In this document: piece after piece, positions 11,806 through 20,568 of the stretch
Numbering within the stretch: the first letter of the stretch is position 1
Layout of the letters: the number at the start of each line of letters is the position of its first letter
Assembly (NCBI RefSeq): GCF_014174475.1
Contig: NZ_JACJUD010000001.1
Location: 310,001-374,000 of the forward strand
DNA length: 64,000 bases
Direction of reading: 5' to 3'
DNA from: Aquipseudomonas ullengensis
Lineage (GTDB): Bacteria; Pseudomonadota; Gammaproteobacteria; Pseudomonadales; Pseudomonadaceae
The notes under the pieces: model-generated
What the model saw: the letters and a program-made list of their open reading frames with translations, nothing else
Databases searched by the model: none
What the model was told of the DNA's origin: nothing
Made by a program: the position numbers and the translations under genes

Positions 11806-12840
11806 ATGAAACTGAATCCCGCCCAACTCGGCAAACACCTGCAAGGCACGCTCGCCCCGGTCTACGTGATCAGCGGCGACGAAGCCCTGCTGTGCCAGGA
11901 AGCCGCCGACGCCATCCGCGCCGCCACCCGCGACCAGGGCTTCAGCGAGCGCGAGGTGTTCCACGCCGAAGCCAACTTCGACTGGGGCCTGCTCTATGAA
12001 GCCGGCGCCAGCTTGTCGCTGTTCGCCGAGAAGCGCGTGATCGAACTGCGCATCGCCAACGGCAAGCCCGGCGACAAGGGCACTGCGGCGATCCTCGAAT
12101 ACCTGGAGCGCCCGCCGGAAGACACCCTGCTGCTGATCAGCCTGCCCAAGCTCGACGGCAGCACGCAGAAGACCAAGTGGGCCAAGGCCCTGATCGACGG
12201 CCCGCACAGCCAGTTCCTGCAGATCTGGCCGGTGGACGCGGCCCAGCTGCCACAGTGGATTCGCCAGCGCCTGTCGCAAGCCGGCATGAGCGCCAGCCAG
12301 GAAGCCCTGGAGCTGATCGCCGCGCGTGTGGAAGGCAACCTGCTGGCCGCCGCCCAGGAAATCGAGAAGCTCAAACTGCTCGCCGACGGCAACCAGATCG
12401 ACGCCAGCACCGTGCAGGCCGCGGTGGCCGACAGTGCGCGCTATGACGTGTTCGGCCTGATCGACGCCGTGCTGGGTGGCGACGGCGCCCATGCCCTGCG
12501 CATGCTCGAAGGCCTGCGCGGCGAAGGCGTGGAAGTGCTGTTCATCCTGGTCATGCTCGCCCGCGAGCTGCGCCAACTGGCCGGCATCGCCCAGCAATAC
12601 AGCCAGGGCATTCCGCTGGACAAGGCGTTCGCCGCCGCCCGCCCGCCGGTGTGGGACAAACGCAAGCCGCTGGTCAGCAAGGCCCTGCAACGCCACAGCG
12701 CGGCGCGCTGGAACCAGTTGCTGCTTGACGCCCAGCGCATCGACGCGCAAGTCAAAGGCCAGGCCCCTGGCGACGCCTGGAGCAGCCTGTCGCGCCTGGC
12801 CCTGCTGATGGCCGGTCAGCGCCTGCCGCTGAGCGAATAG
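11806..12840 (+). CDS. holA: DNA polymerase III subunit delta
   Basis: A 344-residue delta subunit of the clamp loader, the wrench that opens the beta sliding clamp. The N-terminal domain starts MKLNPAQLGKHLQ with the typical VYVISGDEALLCQEA segment; AAA+-like middle and C-terminal helical domains follow (VFGLIDAVLGGDGAHALRML is the usual domain III region). No Walker motif is expected in delta and none is seen. It sits alone between the lptE terminator and arfA. Confidence 0.95.
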   Translation: MKLNPAQLGKHLQGTLAPVYVISGDEALLCQEAADAIRAATRDQGFSEREVFHAEANFDWGLLYEAGASLSLFAEKRVIELRIANGKPGDKGTAAILEYLERPPEDTLLLISLPKLDGSTQKTKWAKALIDGPHSQFLQIWPVDAAQLPQWIRQRLSQAGMSASQEALELIAARVEGNLLAAAQEIEKLKLLADGNQIDASTVQAAVADSARYDVFGLIDAVLGGDGAHALRMLEGLRGEGVEVLFILVMLARELRQLAGIAQQYSQGIPLDKAFAAARPPVWDKRKPLVSKALQRHSAARWNQLLLDAQRIDAQVKGQAPGDAWSSLSRLALLMAGQRLPLSE

Positions 12841-12918
12841 CCCCTCACTGGACATTTTCTGAGCAGCGGCGCATTCTCCGCGCGCCCGCATGTCGCGGGC
12901 CCCACGCGAGGACATGCC

Positions 12919-13077
12919 ATGGCCAAGAATGCCAAGCACCGGCCGAACAAGGCCAAATCCCTGATTGCCCAGCCACTGTTCCGTTGCCGACAGGAACAGG
13001 CGAAGAAAGGCAAAGGCAGCTACCGCCGCGAAGCCTCCCAGCAAAACTGGGAGGCTTCCTGCTTTATGGCCGCCTGA
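12919..13077 (+). CDS. arfA: alternative ribosome-rescue factor ArfA
   Basis: A 52-residue protein, MAKNAKHRPNK..., with the ArfA core PLFRxRxExxKKGKGSYxR and NWEAS. ArfA rescues ribosomes stalled on non-stop mRNA by recruiting release factor 2, as a backup to tmRNA. GAGGAC precedes the ATG by 7 bases. A 12-bp hairpin lies inside the last part of the gene (13030-13058), before the stop. In E. coli arfA a comparable structure truncates the mRNA, so the protein accumulates only when trans-translation fails; the same control is likely here. The predicted C-terminus beyond NWEAS is only CFMAA, much shorter than in E. coli. Confidence 0.9.
   Translation: MAKNAKHRPNKAKSLIAQPLFRCRQEQAKKGKGSYRREASQQNWEASCFMAA
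13030..13058 (+). terminator. hairpin inside arfA
   Basis: GAAGCCTCCCAG (13030-13041), loop CAAAA, CTGGGAGGCTTC (13047-13058): a perfect 12-bp stem within the coding sequence, 17 bases before the stop codon. Only a short T-run (TTT at 13063) follows, so either Rho-independent termination or RNase III cleavage would give a stop-less arfA mRNA. Confidence 0.85.
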
Positions 13078-13132
13078 AAACACCTCGACATGCTAAGGTC
13101 GCGGTCTGTTTGGCAAGACCGAGATACCCGCA

Positions 13133-14431
13133 ATGCTCCACCTAGCCGCCCACAGCCGCCTGTGCAGCCTGCTCGCCGCCAGCGCCCTGCTCCTCGGTGC
13201 CTGCGCCGAAACCCCAACGCCCGACGCCACTACCGCTCCCGCTGCCCGTAGCACGCCCGCCCTGCCGAGCACCCCGCGCCCGCCGGCCAGAGCCGCCACC
13301 CCAGCCCCGCAGCCGGCCTTCGCCAGCTTCGCCGAGTGGCGCAGCAGTTTCCGCATCAAAGCCCTCAACGCCGGCATTCCTGCCGAGCTGTTCGACCGTG
13401 CCTTCGCCGGGGTCAAACCGGACCAGACCGTGGTCGATGCCGACCGCAGCCAACCCGAATTCACCCGCCCGGTGTGGGAATACCTGGAAGGCGCTACCTC
13501 GCCGATCCGCGTGCGCAAGGGCCAGGCCCTACTGGTCGAACACAGCACCACCCTGGCGGCTATCGAGCAGCGCTATGGCGTCGACCGCGAAGTGCTGGTG
13601 GCGATCTGGGGCATGGAGAGCAGCTTTGGCCAGTTCATGGGCGACAAGTCGGTGATCCGCTCGCTCGCCACCCTGGCCTATGAAGGCCGCCGCTCGCAGT
13701 TCGCCGAAGACCAGCTGCTGGCCGCCCTGCAGATCCTCCAGCATGGCGACACCAACCCCAGCGGCATGCTCGGCTCCTGGTCCGGCGCCATGGGCCAGAC
13801 CCAGTTCATCCCGACTACCTACATGACTCACGCGGTGGACTTCGACGGTGACGGCCGCCGCGACATCTGGACGTCCAGCGCCGACGCCCTGGCCTCGGCC
13901 GCCCACTACCTGCAAGCCTCGGGCTGGCAGAAGGGCCGCCCGTGGGGCTTCGAAGTCGCCCTGCCGAGCGGCTTCGACTACGCCCTGGCCGACACCGAAG
14001 TGCGCAAGACCTACGCCGAGTGGGCCAGCTTCGGGGTAAAAGGCACGCCAGCCAACGTGGCACCCGGCGACAGCGCTTACCTGTTGCTGCCGGCCGGCCA
14101 TCGTGGCCCGGCGTTCCTGGTGTTCGCCAACTTCCGCGCGATCCTCAAGTACAACAACTCCTCGTCCTACGCCCTGGCGGTCGGCCTGCTCAGCCAGCGC
14201 TTCGACGGGGGCGGCCAGGTCAGCGGCCAGTGGCCGCGCGACGAGCGCCCGCTCAGCCGCAGCGACCGCATTGCCTTGCAGGAAGGGCTGGCAGCGCGTG
14301 GCTACAACCCCGGCGCGGCCGACAGCATCATCGGCGCCAATACCCGCCGCGCCATTCGCGCCTTCCAGCAGAGCCTGGGCTGGCCGGCCGACGGCTACCC
14401 GACCCAGGAACTGCTCAAGCAACTGCGCTGA
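13133..14431 (+). CDS. sltB3: lipoprotein lytic murein transglycosylase, MltB/SltB3 type
   Basis: A 432-residue outer-membrane lipoprotein (lipobox LLGAC, Cys24) that cleaves glycan strands to 1,6-anhydro-MurNAc ends. After an Ala/Pro-rich linker (25-60) comes a GH103/MltB catalytic domain (about 65-360). The general acid is Glu162 in WGMESSFGQFMG; MGQTQFIPTTYM and the DFDGDGRRDIW loop are typical. A C-terminal peptidoglycan-binding domain (about 370-430, with GADSIIGANTRRAIRAFQ-like helices) makes it the SltB3 type rather than plain MltB. A paralogue without that domain is at 21573-22583. Confidence 0.9.
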   Translation: MLHLAAHSRLCSLLAASALLLGACAETPTPDATTAPAARSTPALPSTPRPPARAATPAPQPAFASFAEWRSSFRIKALNAGIPAELFDRAFAGVKPDQTVVDADRSQPEFTRPVWEYLEGATSPIRVRKGQALLVEHSTTLAAIEQRYGVDREVLVAIWGMESSFGQFMGDKSVIRSLATLAYEGRRSQFAEDQLLAALQILQHGDTNPSGMLGSWSGAMGQTQFIPTTYMTHAVDFDGDGRRDIWTSSADALASAAHYLQASGWQKGRPWGFEVALPSGFDYALADTEVRKTYAEWASFGVKGTPANVAPGDSAYLLLPAGHRGPAFLVFANFRAILKYNNSSSYALAVGLLSQRFDGGGQVSGQWPRDERPLSRSDRIALQEGLAARGYNPGAADSIIGANTRRAIRAFQQSLGWPADGYPTQELLKQLR

Positions 14432-14438
14432 ACTGCTC

Positions 14439-15326
14439 CTACACGGCGGGCAACGCCCAGAGGTGCGCCGCCACCAGCGCCCGCCAGGGCGCGAAAGGCA
14501 GCAGCCAGTCGCGCACGAACGGCTGACTGAGCTTTTCTTCCGCGCCCAGCAACCGCTGCAACTGCCGACGCACGGCGACATCGCCGTGCAACGAGCCGTC
14601 CAACCGGGCGAAGCCACGCAGCAAGGCGTAATCCACCGTCCACGGCCCGATCCCGCGCAGTGCCAGCAGACGCTCGCCGATCAACTCGGCCGGCGCCTCG
14701 TCCAGCCACTGCTCTAACGGCAGGTTGCCGGCCACGATCTCGCGACTGAGCAGCAGCAAGGTCTGGGTCTTGGCCTGGGAGAAACCGGCCTGGCGCAATT
14801 GCTGCTCATCCAGCGCGGCGACCGCCGGCGCATCCGGGTAGCACAGCAGGCCGCTGGAGTGAGCTTGGCCGGCCAGCTGGAGCAGCTTGCGGCGCAGGGA
14901 AATCGCCACCGCCAGGCTGATCTGCTGGCCGCAGATGGCCCAGCTCAGCGCCTCGAACGGCGTACTCGACTGCGGCACGCGCAGGCCCGGAGTAGCGGCG
15001 ATCAACCGGCCCAGCTGCGGGTGCGCGCAATACGCCTGCTCGAACCGCTCGACCGCCTGGGTCAGCCCCAGCATGTGCCGCACCAGGCGCTGCAGGCCTG
15101 CCGTATCGTCGGCGACCTGGCCATCCACCTGCAGCGTCACCTGCGCCTGCCCCGCGACGAAACGAATGCCCAGCCGGGCCGGCAGCCCTTGCCAGAGGAT
15201 GCCCTTGTCCAGGCCATCGTCCACGACCCGCTCCGCCACGGCTTGCCGATCGCGGTGATGGAAGGCCAACAGGTCGGCAACCCGATAATCGGCAGGCAGT
15301 GGCAGGGCAAGTTCGATTCGCGACAT
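14439..15326 (-). CDS. alkA: DNA-3-methyladenine glycosylase II (AlkA-like)
   Basis: A 295-residue HhH-GPD base-excision glycosylase. An N-terminal AlkA_N-like domain (about 1-100) precedes the helix-hairpin-helix LRGIGPWT (223-230) and the catalytic Asp249 in GDVAVRR. It removes 3-methyladenine and other alkylated purines. No Fe-S cysteines are present, as expected for AlkA. The ATG at 15326 begins [11 protein letters not shown]; upstream in-frame sequence has no family similarity and runs into the chemoreceptor promoter region. No ada gene is adjacent. It converges with the transglycosylase gene and diverges from the chemoreceptor gene. Confidence 0.9.
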   Translation of the reverse strand: MSRIELALPLPADYRVADLLAFHHRDRQAVAERVVDDGLDKGILWQGLPARLGIRFVAGQAQVTLQVDGQVADDTAGLQRLVRHMLGLTQAVERFEQAYCAHPQLGRLIAATPGLRVPQSSTPFEALSWAICGQQISLAVAISLRRKLLQLAGQAHSSGLLCYPDAPAVAALDEQQLRQAGFSQAKTQTLLLLSREIVAGNLPLEQWLDEAPAELIGERLLALRGIGPWTVDYALLRGFARLDGSLHGDVAVRRQLQRLLGAEEKLSQPFVRDWLLPFAPWRALVAAHLWALPAV

Positions 15327-15462
15327 CGGGCTCTCGCAGGGCGCAGAGAAAGTAGTTAGCTGGAGACTACACTGCAGGGGCTGTGGTTTTTCCGCTGGCG
15401 GCCGATCACTAGAAACATGCCCTACGGACGTATCAGATTTTCTGCACAGAGGTGACTTGCAG

Positions 15463-16779
15463 ATGTTCAACAACAAGCTGAAAGAAGAAGCCGCCCAGCT
15501 GCGCGAGGAGCTCGCCAGCATGCGCCAGATCAGAGACTCCATCTACAGCGAGATGCTGGTGCTGGAGCTGGAACCCGAGGGGCGCGTGCGCTACGCCAAC
15601 GACCACATGCTCCAGGCCCTGCACTACCGCCGCGAGCAACTAGTCGGCCAGCATCTGGACGCACTCATCCCGCCGTCCTTCCATAGCCACCCCAACCATC
15701 CGCTCATCCAGGCCGCGCTACGCAACCGCGAACACTGGAGCGGCGCCTTCCGCCTGCTGCGCGGTGATGGGCGCGAAGCCTGGCTGCGCGCCATCTGGCA
15801 GCCGGTCAACAACAGCGCCGGGCAACTCCAGTACTACACCCTCTGCGCCAACGACCTGACCGAAACCATCGAGACCGCCAAGGAGCACGCCGGGCTAATC
15901 GACGCCCTGCTGCGCTCAACCGCCGTCATCGAGTTCAACCTGGCCGGCGAAGTGTTGACCGCCAACGAGCGCTTCCTCGGCGGCATGGGCTATCGCCTGG
16001 AGCAGATAGTCGGCAAACACCACCGCCAGTTCTGCGAGCCGGAAGAATACAACTCGCAGGAGTACCGAGACTTCTGGGCGCGGCTGAACCGTGGCGAGTT
16101 CGTTGCCGGGCGCTTCAAGCGGGTCGACAGCCACGGCCGTGTCGTCTGGCTGGAGGCCTCCTACAACCCGGTGATGGATGCCCACAACCGCCTGCACAAG
16201 GTGGTCAAGTTCGCCACCGTGATCACCGACCAGATCAATCAGGAAGAGGCTGTGGCCGAGGCGGCGAACATCGCCTACAGCATCTCCCAGCACACCGACG
16301 ACAGCGCCGACAAGGGCGCCGCCGTGGTGCGCCAGACCGTGGATGTGATGCAACGCATCGCCAACCAGGTGCAGGAGGCCAGCGACGGCATCGAGGCCCT
16401 GGGCAAGCAGTCGCAACTGATCAGCACCATCATGCAGACCATCCGCGGCATCGCCGACCAGACCAACCTGCTGGCGCTCAACGCCGCCATCGAGGCGGCA
16501 CGGGCCGGCGAGCAGGGTCGCGGGTTCGCCGTGGTCGCCGACGAGGTGCGCCAGTTGGCGGGGCGCACCAGCCAGGCCACCGAGGAAATCGTCGACGTGG
16601 TGCAGAAGAACCAGACCCTGGCCCAGGCCGCGGTTACCAGCATGTCCAGCAGCCGCCAGCAGGCTGAGCAGGGCCTGAGCCTGGCCAACGAGGCGGGCGC
16701 GGTGATTGTCGAGATTCAGGAGGGGGCCAAGCAGGTGGTCAAGGCCGTGGAGCAGTTCGCCAGCCAACTCAAGACCTGA
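15463..16779 (+). CDS. soluble PAS-PAS methyl-accepting chemotaxis protein
   Basis: A 438-residue transducer. After a short N-terminal coiled-coil helix (residues 1-25) come two PAS domains (about 25-125 and 145-245; [20 protein letters not shown] and [20 protein letters not shown] are their openings), then an MCP signalling domain whose hairpin tip is recognisable from [19 protein letters not shown]. No transmembrane segment or HAMP domain is present, so it should signal from the cytoplasm. The protein ends soon after the signalling helices, without a C-terminal CheR-binding pentapeptide. The PAS ligand or cofactor cannot be told from sequence. AGAGG stands 10 bases before the ATG at 15463. 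Confidence 0.88.
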   Translation: MFNNKLKEEAAQLREELASMRQIRDSIYSEMLVLELEPEGRVRYANDHMLQALHYRREQLVGQHLDALIPPSFHSHPNHPLIQAALRNREHWSGAFRLLRGDGREAWLRAIWQPVNNSAGQLQYYTLCANDLTETIETAKEHAGLIDALLRSTAVIEFNLAGEVLTANERFLGGMGYRLEQIVGKHHRQFCEPEEYNSQEYRDFWARLNRGEFVAGRFKRVDSHGRVVWLEASYNPVMDAHNRLHKVVKFATVITDQINQEEAVAEAANIAYSISQHTDDSADKGAAVVRQTVDVMQRIANQVQEASDGIEALGKQSQLISTIMQTIRGIADQTNLLALNAAIEAARAGEQGRGFAVVADEVRQLAGRTSQATEEIVDVVQKNQTLAQAAVTSMSSSRQQAEQGLSLANEAGAVIVEIQEGAKQVVKAVEQFASQLKT

Positions 16780-16948
16780 CGCCGCACTTATCCGCAAAGC
16801 GTTGGCGGCCGGCGCCCGCCTGGTAGCCGGTGTACCGCATCCAGCCCTGCGCCGACAGGCGCTGGCCGCCGCTGCAGGTCGCCTATGGTAGACTGCGCAC
16901 CGGCCAAAAGCCCCGCAACCGAAGCCTCCTACCGGAGCCGAGATTTCG

Positions 16949-18001
16949 ATGTCCGACACAGCCCCGCCCAAGCCCGTATCCAGCGGCGAAAAATTCCGCA
17001 CCGCCCAAGGCATCACCGCGATCAAGGATGGCCAGAAGCGTCGCGCTTCGGCCGAACCGCAGATCGTCGAACCCAAGCCAAGCTGGCTGCGGGTCAAGGC
17101 GCCGAGCGGCAGCCGCTTCGAAGCGGTCAAACGCAACGTCGGCGAGCATCGCCTGAGCACCGTCTGCCAGGAATCCCACTGCCCGAACATGGGCGAGTGC
17201 TGGTCCAACGGCACCGCCACCATCATGCTGATGGGCTCGGTCTGCACCCGTGCCTGCCGCTTCTGCGCGGTCGACACCGGCAACCCGAATGGCTGGCTGG
17301 ACCTGGAAGAACCGCACAACACCGCCAAGTCGGTGGAGCTGATGGGCCTGCGCTACATCGTGCTGACCTCGGTGGACCGCGATGACCTGCCCGACGGCGG
17401 CGCCGCTCACTACGCCGCCTGCGTGCAGGCGATCAAGGCCAATACCCCGCAGGTGGTGGTAGAGGCACTGACGCCGGACTTCGACGGCGATCACCAGGCC
17501 ATCGCCCGTGTGGTGGACTCCGGCCTTGAGGTCTTCGCGCAGAACGTCGAGACGGTCAAGCGCCTGACCCATGAGGTGCGCGATCCGCGCGCCGGTTACG
17601 AGAAGACCCTGCGGGTACTGGAGCACGCCAAGCGCCATCGCCCGACGATCATCACCAAGACCAGCCTGATGCTGGGCCTGGGCGAGACCGACGAGGAAAT
17701 CCTGGAAACCATGGATGACCTGCGCGCCATCGGCGTCGACATCCTCACCCTCGGCCAATACCTGCAACCGACGCGCAACCACCTGAAGGTACAGCGCTGG
17801 GTCAGCCCCGAGGAGTTCAACCGCTTCCGTGACATCGGCCTGGAAAAAGGCTTCATGGAAGTCGCCGCCGGCCCGCTGGTACGCTCCAGCTACCGTGCCG
17901 ACCGGGTGTTCGAGAAGAACAACCTGGGCCTGGCAGCTGCCGTCCCGGTACCCGGCCAGCAGCAGGACGAGAACCTGATTCCGGCCTTCAACCTGAACTG
18001 A
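16949..18001 (+). CDS. lipA: lipoyl synthase
   Basis: A 350-residue radical-SAM enzyme that inserts two sulfurs into protein-bound octanoyl chains. The auxiliary cluster motif is CxxxxCxxxxxC (C73, C78, C84), and the radical SAM CxxxCxxC is C99, C103, C106 (VCTRACRFC). The C-terminal RSSYRAD motif that supplies the serine ligand is present. The ~55-residue N-terminal extension is usual in pseudomonads. TATGGT / TAGACT at 16884-16894 are possible -10 elements. It converges with lipB, which makes the octanoylated substrate, and a miniature element lies between the two genes. Confidence 0.96.
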   Translation: MSDTAPPKPVSSGEKFRTAQGITAIKDGQKRRASAEPQIVEPKPSWLRVKAPSGSRFEAVKRNVGEHRLSTVCQESHCPNMGECWSNGTATIMLMGSVCTRACRFCAVDTGNPNGWLDLEEPHNTAKSVELMGLRYIVLTSVDRDDLPDGGAAHYAACVQAIKANTPQVVVEALTPDFDGDHQAIARVVDSGLEVFAQNVETVKRLTHEVRDPRAGYEKTLRVLEHAKRHRPTIITKTSLMLGLGETDEEILETMDDLRAIGVDILTLGQYLQPTRNHLKVQRWVSPEEFNRFRDIGLEKGFMEVAAGPLVRSSYRADRVFEKNNLGLAAAVPVPGQQQDENLIPAFNLN

Positions 18002-18065
18002 TCCAAAGAGCTGGAATCGGCACTGGAAGGCTGCACGCTCTAGAGACGATGCCCACATGCCCCTC

Positions 18066-18264
18066 AGAACCTGTTCAAAGTCTCGCGAGCTAGAGCCAGG
18101 CTAGGCGCAACGACCAGCGGGAGTAACAGCCGCAGGCTGGCCCGAAGGGTGAGCGCCAGCGAATCAAACAGGCGAGGATGCGGAGTTTACGAGTTGTAAA
18201 TGAGCAGTCCGAGCCTGTTTTTAACGACGCATGGCCGACGCGCAGCAGACTTTGGACAGGTTCT
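18066..18264. mobile_element. miniature inverted-repeat element between lipA and lipB
   Basis: Terminal inverted repeats AGAACCTGTTCAAAGTCT (18066-18083) and AGACTTTGGACAGGTTCT (18247-18264) match at 17 of 18 positions and enclose about 160 bases with no plausible gene. CTCAG occurs at 18063-18067 and 18263-18267, a possible 5-base target duplication depending on where the ends are drawn. The right border supplies the lipB stop codon. I recall near-identical ~200-base sequences repeated in other Pseudomonas genomes, which suggests a non-autonomous element. Confidence 0.75.
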
Positions 18265-18881
18265 CAGACGTAACCCAGACGCTCGCGCAGGGCACGCTCC
18301 AGGCGTTGCGCCACCTCGTCGAGCGAGGGCGGGGTGTCGAGCTGACCCCTGAGCTGGATCATCTTCAAGCCGGTGTAACCGCAAGGGTTGATGCGCTGGA
18401 ACGGTGACATGTCCATGTCGACGTTCAGCGCCAGGCCGTGGAATGAGCAGCCATTGCGCACCCGCAGGCCCAACGAGGCGATCTTGTCACCATTGACGTA
18501 GACACCCGGGGCGTCAGCCTTCGGCGCTGCCTCGACGCCATAGCTGGCCAGCACATCCACCAACGCCCGCTCCATGGCGGTCACCAGCTCGCGCACCCCC
18601 AACCCCTGACGACGCAGATTGAGCATCAGGTAGGCCACCAGTTGGCCGGGGCCATGGTAAGTGACCTGGCCACCCCGCTCGACCTGGACCACCGGGATAT
18701 CACCCGGAGCCAGCAGATGCTCGGCTTTACCGGCCTGGCCCTGGGTGAACACCTGCGGATGCTGCAGCAGCCAGATTTCGTCGGGGGTCTGCTCATCCCG
18801 CTCAGCGGTGAAGCTGCGCATGGCTTCCAGCGTTGGCAGGTACTCCACCAACCCCAGGTGACGCACGACGAGCGCTGCCAC
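18264..18881 (-). CDS. lipB: octanoyl-[acyl-carrier-protein]-protein N-octanoyltransferase
   Basis: A 205-residue BPL/LipB-fold transferase that moves octanoate from ACP to lipoyl domains. Motifs are [16 protein letters not shown] (69-84), catalytic Lys133 in [10 protein letters not shown] and the acyl-accepting Cys167 in NPCGYTGL. The start is GTG at 18881, whose first base is the last base of the preceding gene's stop (TAGTG), indicating coupled translation. The stop codon lies at the border of the miniature element, so the extreme C-terminus could have been altered by that insertion. Confidence 0.94.
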   Translation of the reverse strand: MAALVVRHLGLVEYLPTLEAMRSFTAERDEQTPDEIWLLQHPQVFTQGQAGKAEHLLAPGDIPVVQVERGGQVTYHGPGQLVAYLMLNLRRQGLGVRELVTAMERALVDVLASYGVEAAPKADAPGVYVNGDKIASLGLRVRNGCSFHGLALNVDMDMSPFQRINPCGYTGLKMIQLRGQLDTPPSLDEVAQRLERALRERLGYV

Positions 18882-19159
18882 TAGAGCACCATGTGCACGC
18901 GGCCGGTGGCTTTCAGGTCGACATGGATCGCCTGCAGCTGCTCCACACCGGTGGCGGTGATCAGCACCTGCACGGAGAGGAAACGGCCATTGCGGCTGTC
19001 GCGCACCACCAGGCTGGTCGAGTCGAAGCCCGGCGCATGGCGCTGCATCACTTCGATCACCAGATCAGTGAAACCCTCGCCCGCCTCGCCGATCACCTTG
19101 ATCGGGTAGCGTTCGCAGGGGAATTCGATTTTCGGGGCTTGTACGTCGGTATCGGTCAT
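18881..19159 (-). CDS. YbeD family protein (DUF493)
   Basis: A 92-residue protein with the alpha-beta DUF493/YbeD fold signature ([17 protein letters not shown], then a ferredoxin-like pattern resembling ACT-type regulatory domains). It is nearly always found between dacA and lipB. A regulatory link with lipoate synthesis has been suggested from neighbourhood only. The ATG at 19159 has GGAG 8 bases upstream; the GTG at 19168 would overlap that site. Confidence 0.85.
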   Translation of the reverse strand: MTDTDVQAPKIEFPCERYPIKVIGEAGEGFTDLVIEVMQRHAPGFDSTSLVVRDSRNGRFLSVQVLITATGVEQLQAIHVDLKATGRVHMVL

Positions 19160-19197
19160 GGCGGTCACTCCGGACTTATGGCCCGTGAGAATGCAGA

Positions 19198-19269
19198 ACG
19201 CCCCGGTACGGGGCGTCCATGGGAGTCGTCGATTCAGCCTGAAAATTGGGGCTGGGGCCCCGGATTTTC
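19198..19269 (-). terminator. hairpins downstream of dacA
   Basis: Two inverted repeats lie between dacA and ybeD: ACGCCCCG (19198-19205) / CGGGGCGT (19209-19216), and GAAAAT...GGGGC / GCCCC...ATTTTC (19241-19269). On the minus strand the second would be met first after the dacA stop. Partial termination of dacA mRNA before ybeD-lipB is plausible. Confidence 0.5.
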
Positions 19270-19287
19270 AAGGCCGTGCAGCGACAC

Positions 19288-20466
19288 TCAGTTGAACATT
19301 CCGTAGAAGAACAGACGAATGCTATCCCACAGGCGGCGGAAGAAACCACCCTCTTCCACCGGCTCCAGGGCCACCAGGTCGGCGCTGTGGACCACTTCGT
19401 CACCCAGCTTGACCTCGACCTTGCCGATCACGTCACCCTGCTTGAGCGGGGCTTGCAGTTGCGGGTTGAGGGTCATCGCGGCCTTGAGCTGCTTGATCTG
19501 GCCCTTCGGCAGGGTCAGGGTCAGGTCCTCGGTCAGACCGGCCTTGACCTGGCGGGTCAGGCCTTTCCAGACGGTGGCCTGGGTCAGCTCTTCACCCTTC
19601 TTGTAAAAGGTCTGGCTCTCGAAGAAGCGGAAGCCGTAGGTCAGCAGCTTTTGTGTCTCGGCAGCACGGGCCTGCTCGTTGGCAGTACCGAACACGGCAG
19701 TGATCATCCGTGCGCCTTCACGCACGGCGGAGGCCACCAGGCAGAACCCGGCTTCGGCGGTGTGGCCGGTTTTCAGGCCGTCGACGGTCTTGTCGCGCCA
19801 CAGCAGCAGGTTGCGGTTACCCTGCTTGATGTTGTTCCAGTAGAACTCTTTCTGCGAGTAGATCGCATAGTGCGCCGCGTCTTCGTTGATGATCGCGCGC
19901 GCCAGGATCGCCATGTCGTGGGCACTGGAATAGTGCTCGGGATCCGGCAGGCCGGTGGCGTTCATGAAGTGCGAGTTCTTCATGCCGAGCGTCGCGGCCG
20001 TCTCGTTCATCATGTCGGCGAAGGCGTCTTCACTGCCGGCGATGTATTCGGCCAGGGCGATGCTGGCGTCGTTGCCGGACTGGATGATGATGCCGTGCAG
20101 CAGGTCATCGACCTTAACCTGGCTGTTCAGCGGCAGGAACATGGTGGAGCCGCCGGAAGCCGCGCCACCGGCGCGCCAGGCGTGCTCGCTGACGTTCACC
20201 AGGTCTTGCTCGCCGATCTTGCCCTTGCGGATCTCCAGGGTGGCGATGTAGGCGGTCATCAGCTTGGTCAGGCTGGCCGGCGGCAGGCGCTGGTCGCCGT
20301 TGTTCTCGACCAGCACCTTGCCACTGGCAGCATCCAGCAGCACGTAGGATTTGGCAGCCAGTTGCGGCGGGGACGGGATCATCTGGTCCTGGGCGGCCTG
20401 GGCGAGCGGCGCAGTGATCAGCAGGGCGAACAGGGAAAGGCGTTTGGCAAAGCGGGAGATATTCAT
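19288..20466 (-). CDS. dacA: D-alanyl-D-alanine carboxypeptidase (PBP5)
   Basis: A 392-residue low-molecular-weight penicillin-binding protein that trims the terminal D-Ala from peptidoglycan stem peptides. Signal peptide (cleaved near AQA, residue 24) and the three active-site motifs SLTK (65-68), SGN (130-132) and KTG (232-234) are intact. A PBP5_C domain (about 285-375) and a C-terminal amphipathic helix (FFRRLWDSIRLFFYGMF) anchor it to the periplasmic face of the inner membrane. It lies downstream of rlpA in the cell-elongation series. Confidence 0.96.
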   Translation of the reverse strand: MNISRFAKRLSLFALLITAPLAQAAQDQMIPSPPQLAAKSYVLLDAASGKVLVENNGDQRLPPASLTKLMTAYIATLEIRKGKIGEQDLVNVSEHAWRAGGAASGGSTMFLPLNSQVKVDDLLHGIIIQSGNDASIALAEYIAGSEDAFADMMNETAATLGMKNSHFMNATGLPDPEHYSSAHDMAILARAIINEDAAHYAIYSQKEFYWNNIKQGNRNLLLWRDKTVDGLKTGHTAEAGFCLVASAVREGARMITAVFGTANEQARAAETQKLLTYGFRFFESQTFYKKGEELTQATVWKGLTRQVKAGLTEDLTLTLPKGQIKQLKAAMTLNPQLQAPLKQGDVIGKVEVKLGDEVVHSADLVALEPVEEGGFFRRLWDSIRLFFYGMFN

Positions 20467-20499
20467 CCGTCTCTCTGAAATAGCTATTCAACAATGGCA

Positions 20500-20550
20500 C
20501 AGGCGAATCTGCATTCGCCTGCATTCCCCACCCACCCGCGACAACGCGGG
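20500..20550. other. two small hairpins between rlpA and dacA
   Basis: CAGGCGAA (20500-20507) / TTCGCCTG (20514-20521), and CCCGCG (20535-20540) / CGCGGG (20545-20550), lie in the 102-base gap. Neither is followed by a clear T-run. A perfect palindrome AATAGCTATT (20479-20488) sits closer to the dacA start and might be a protein-binding site. Confidence 0.35.
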
Positions 20551-20568
20551 CCAGTGGACGAAAAAGGT

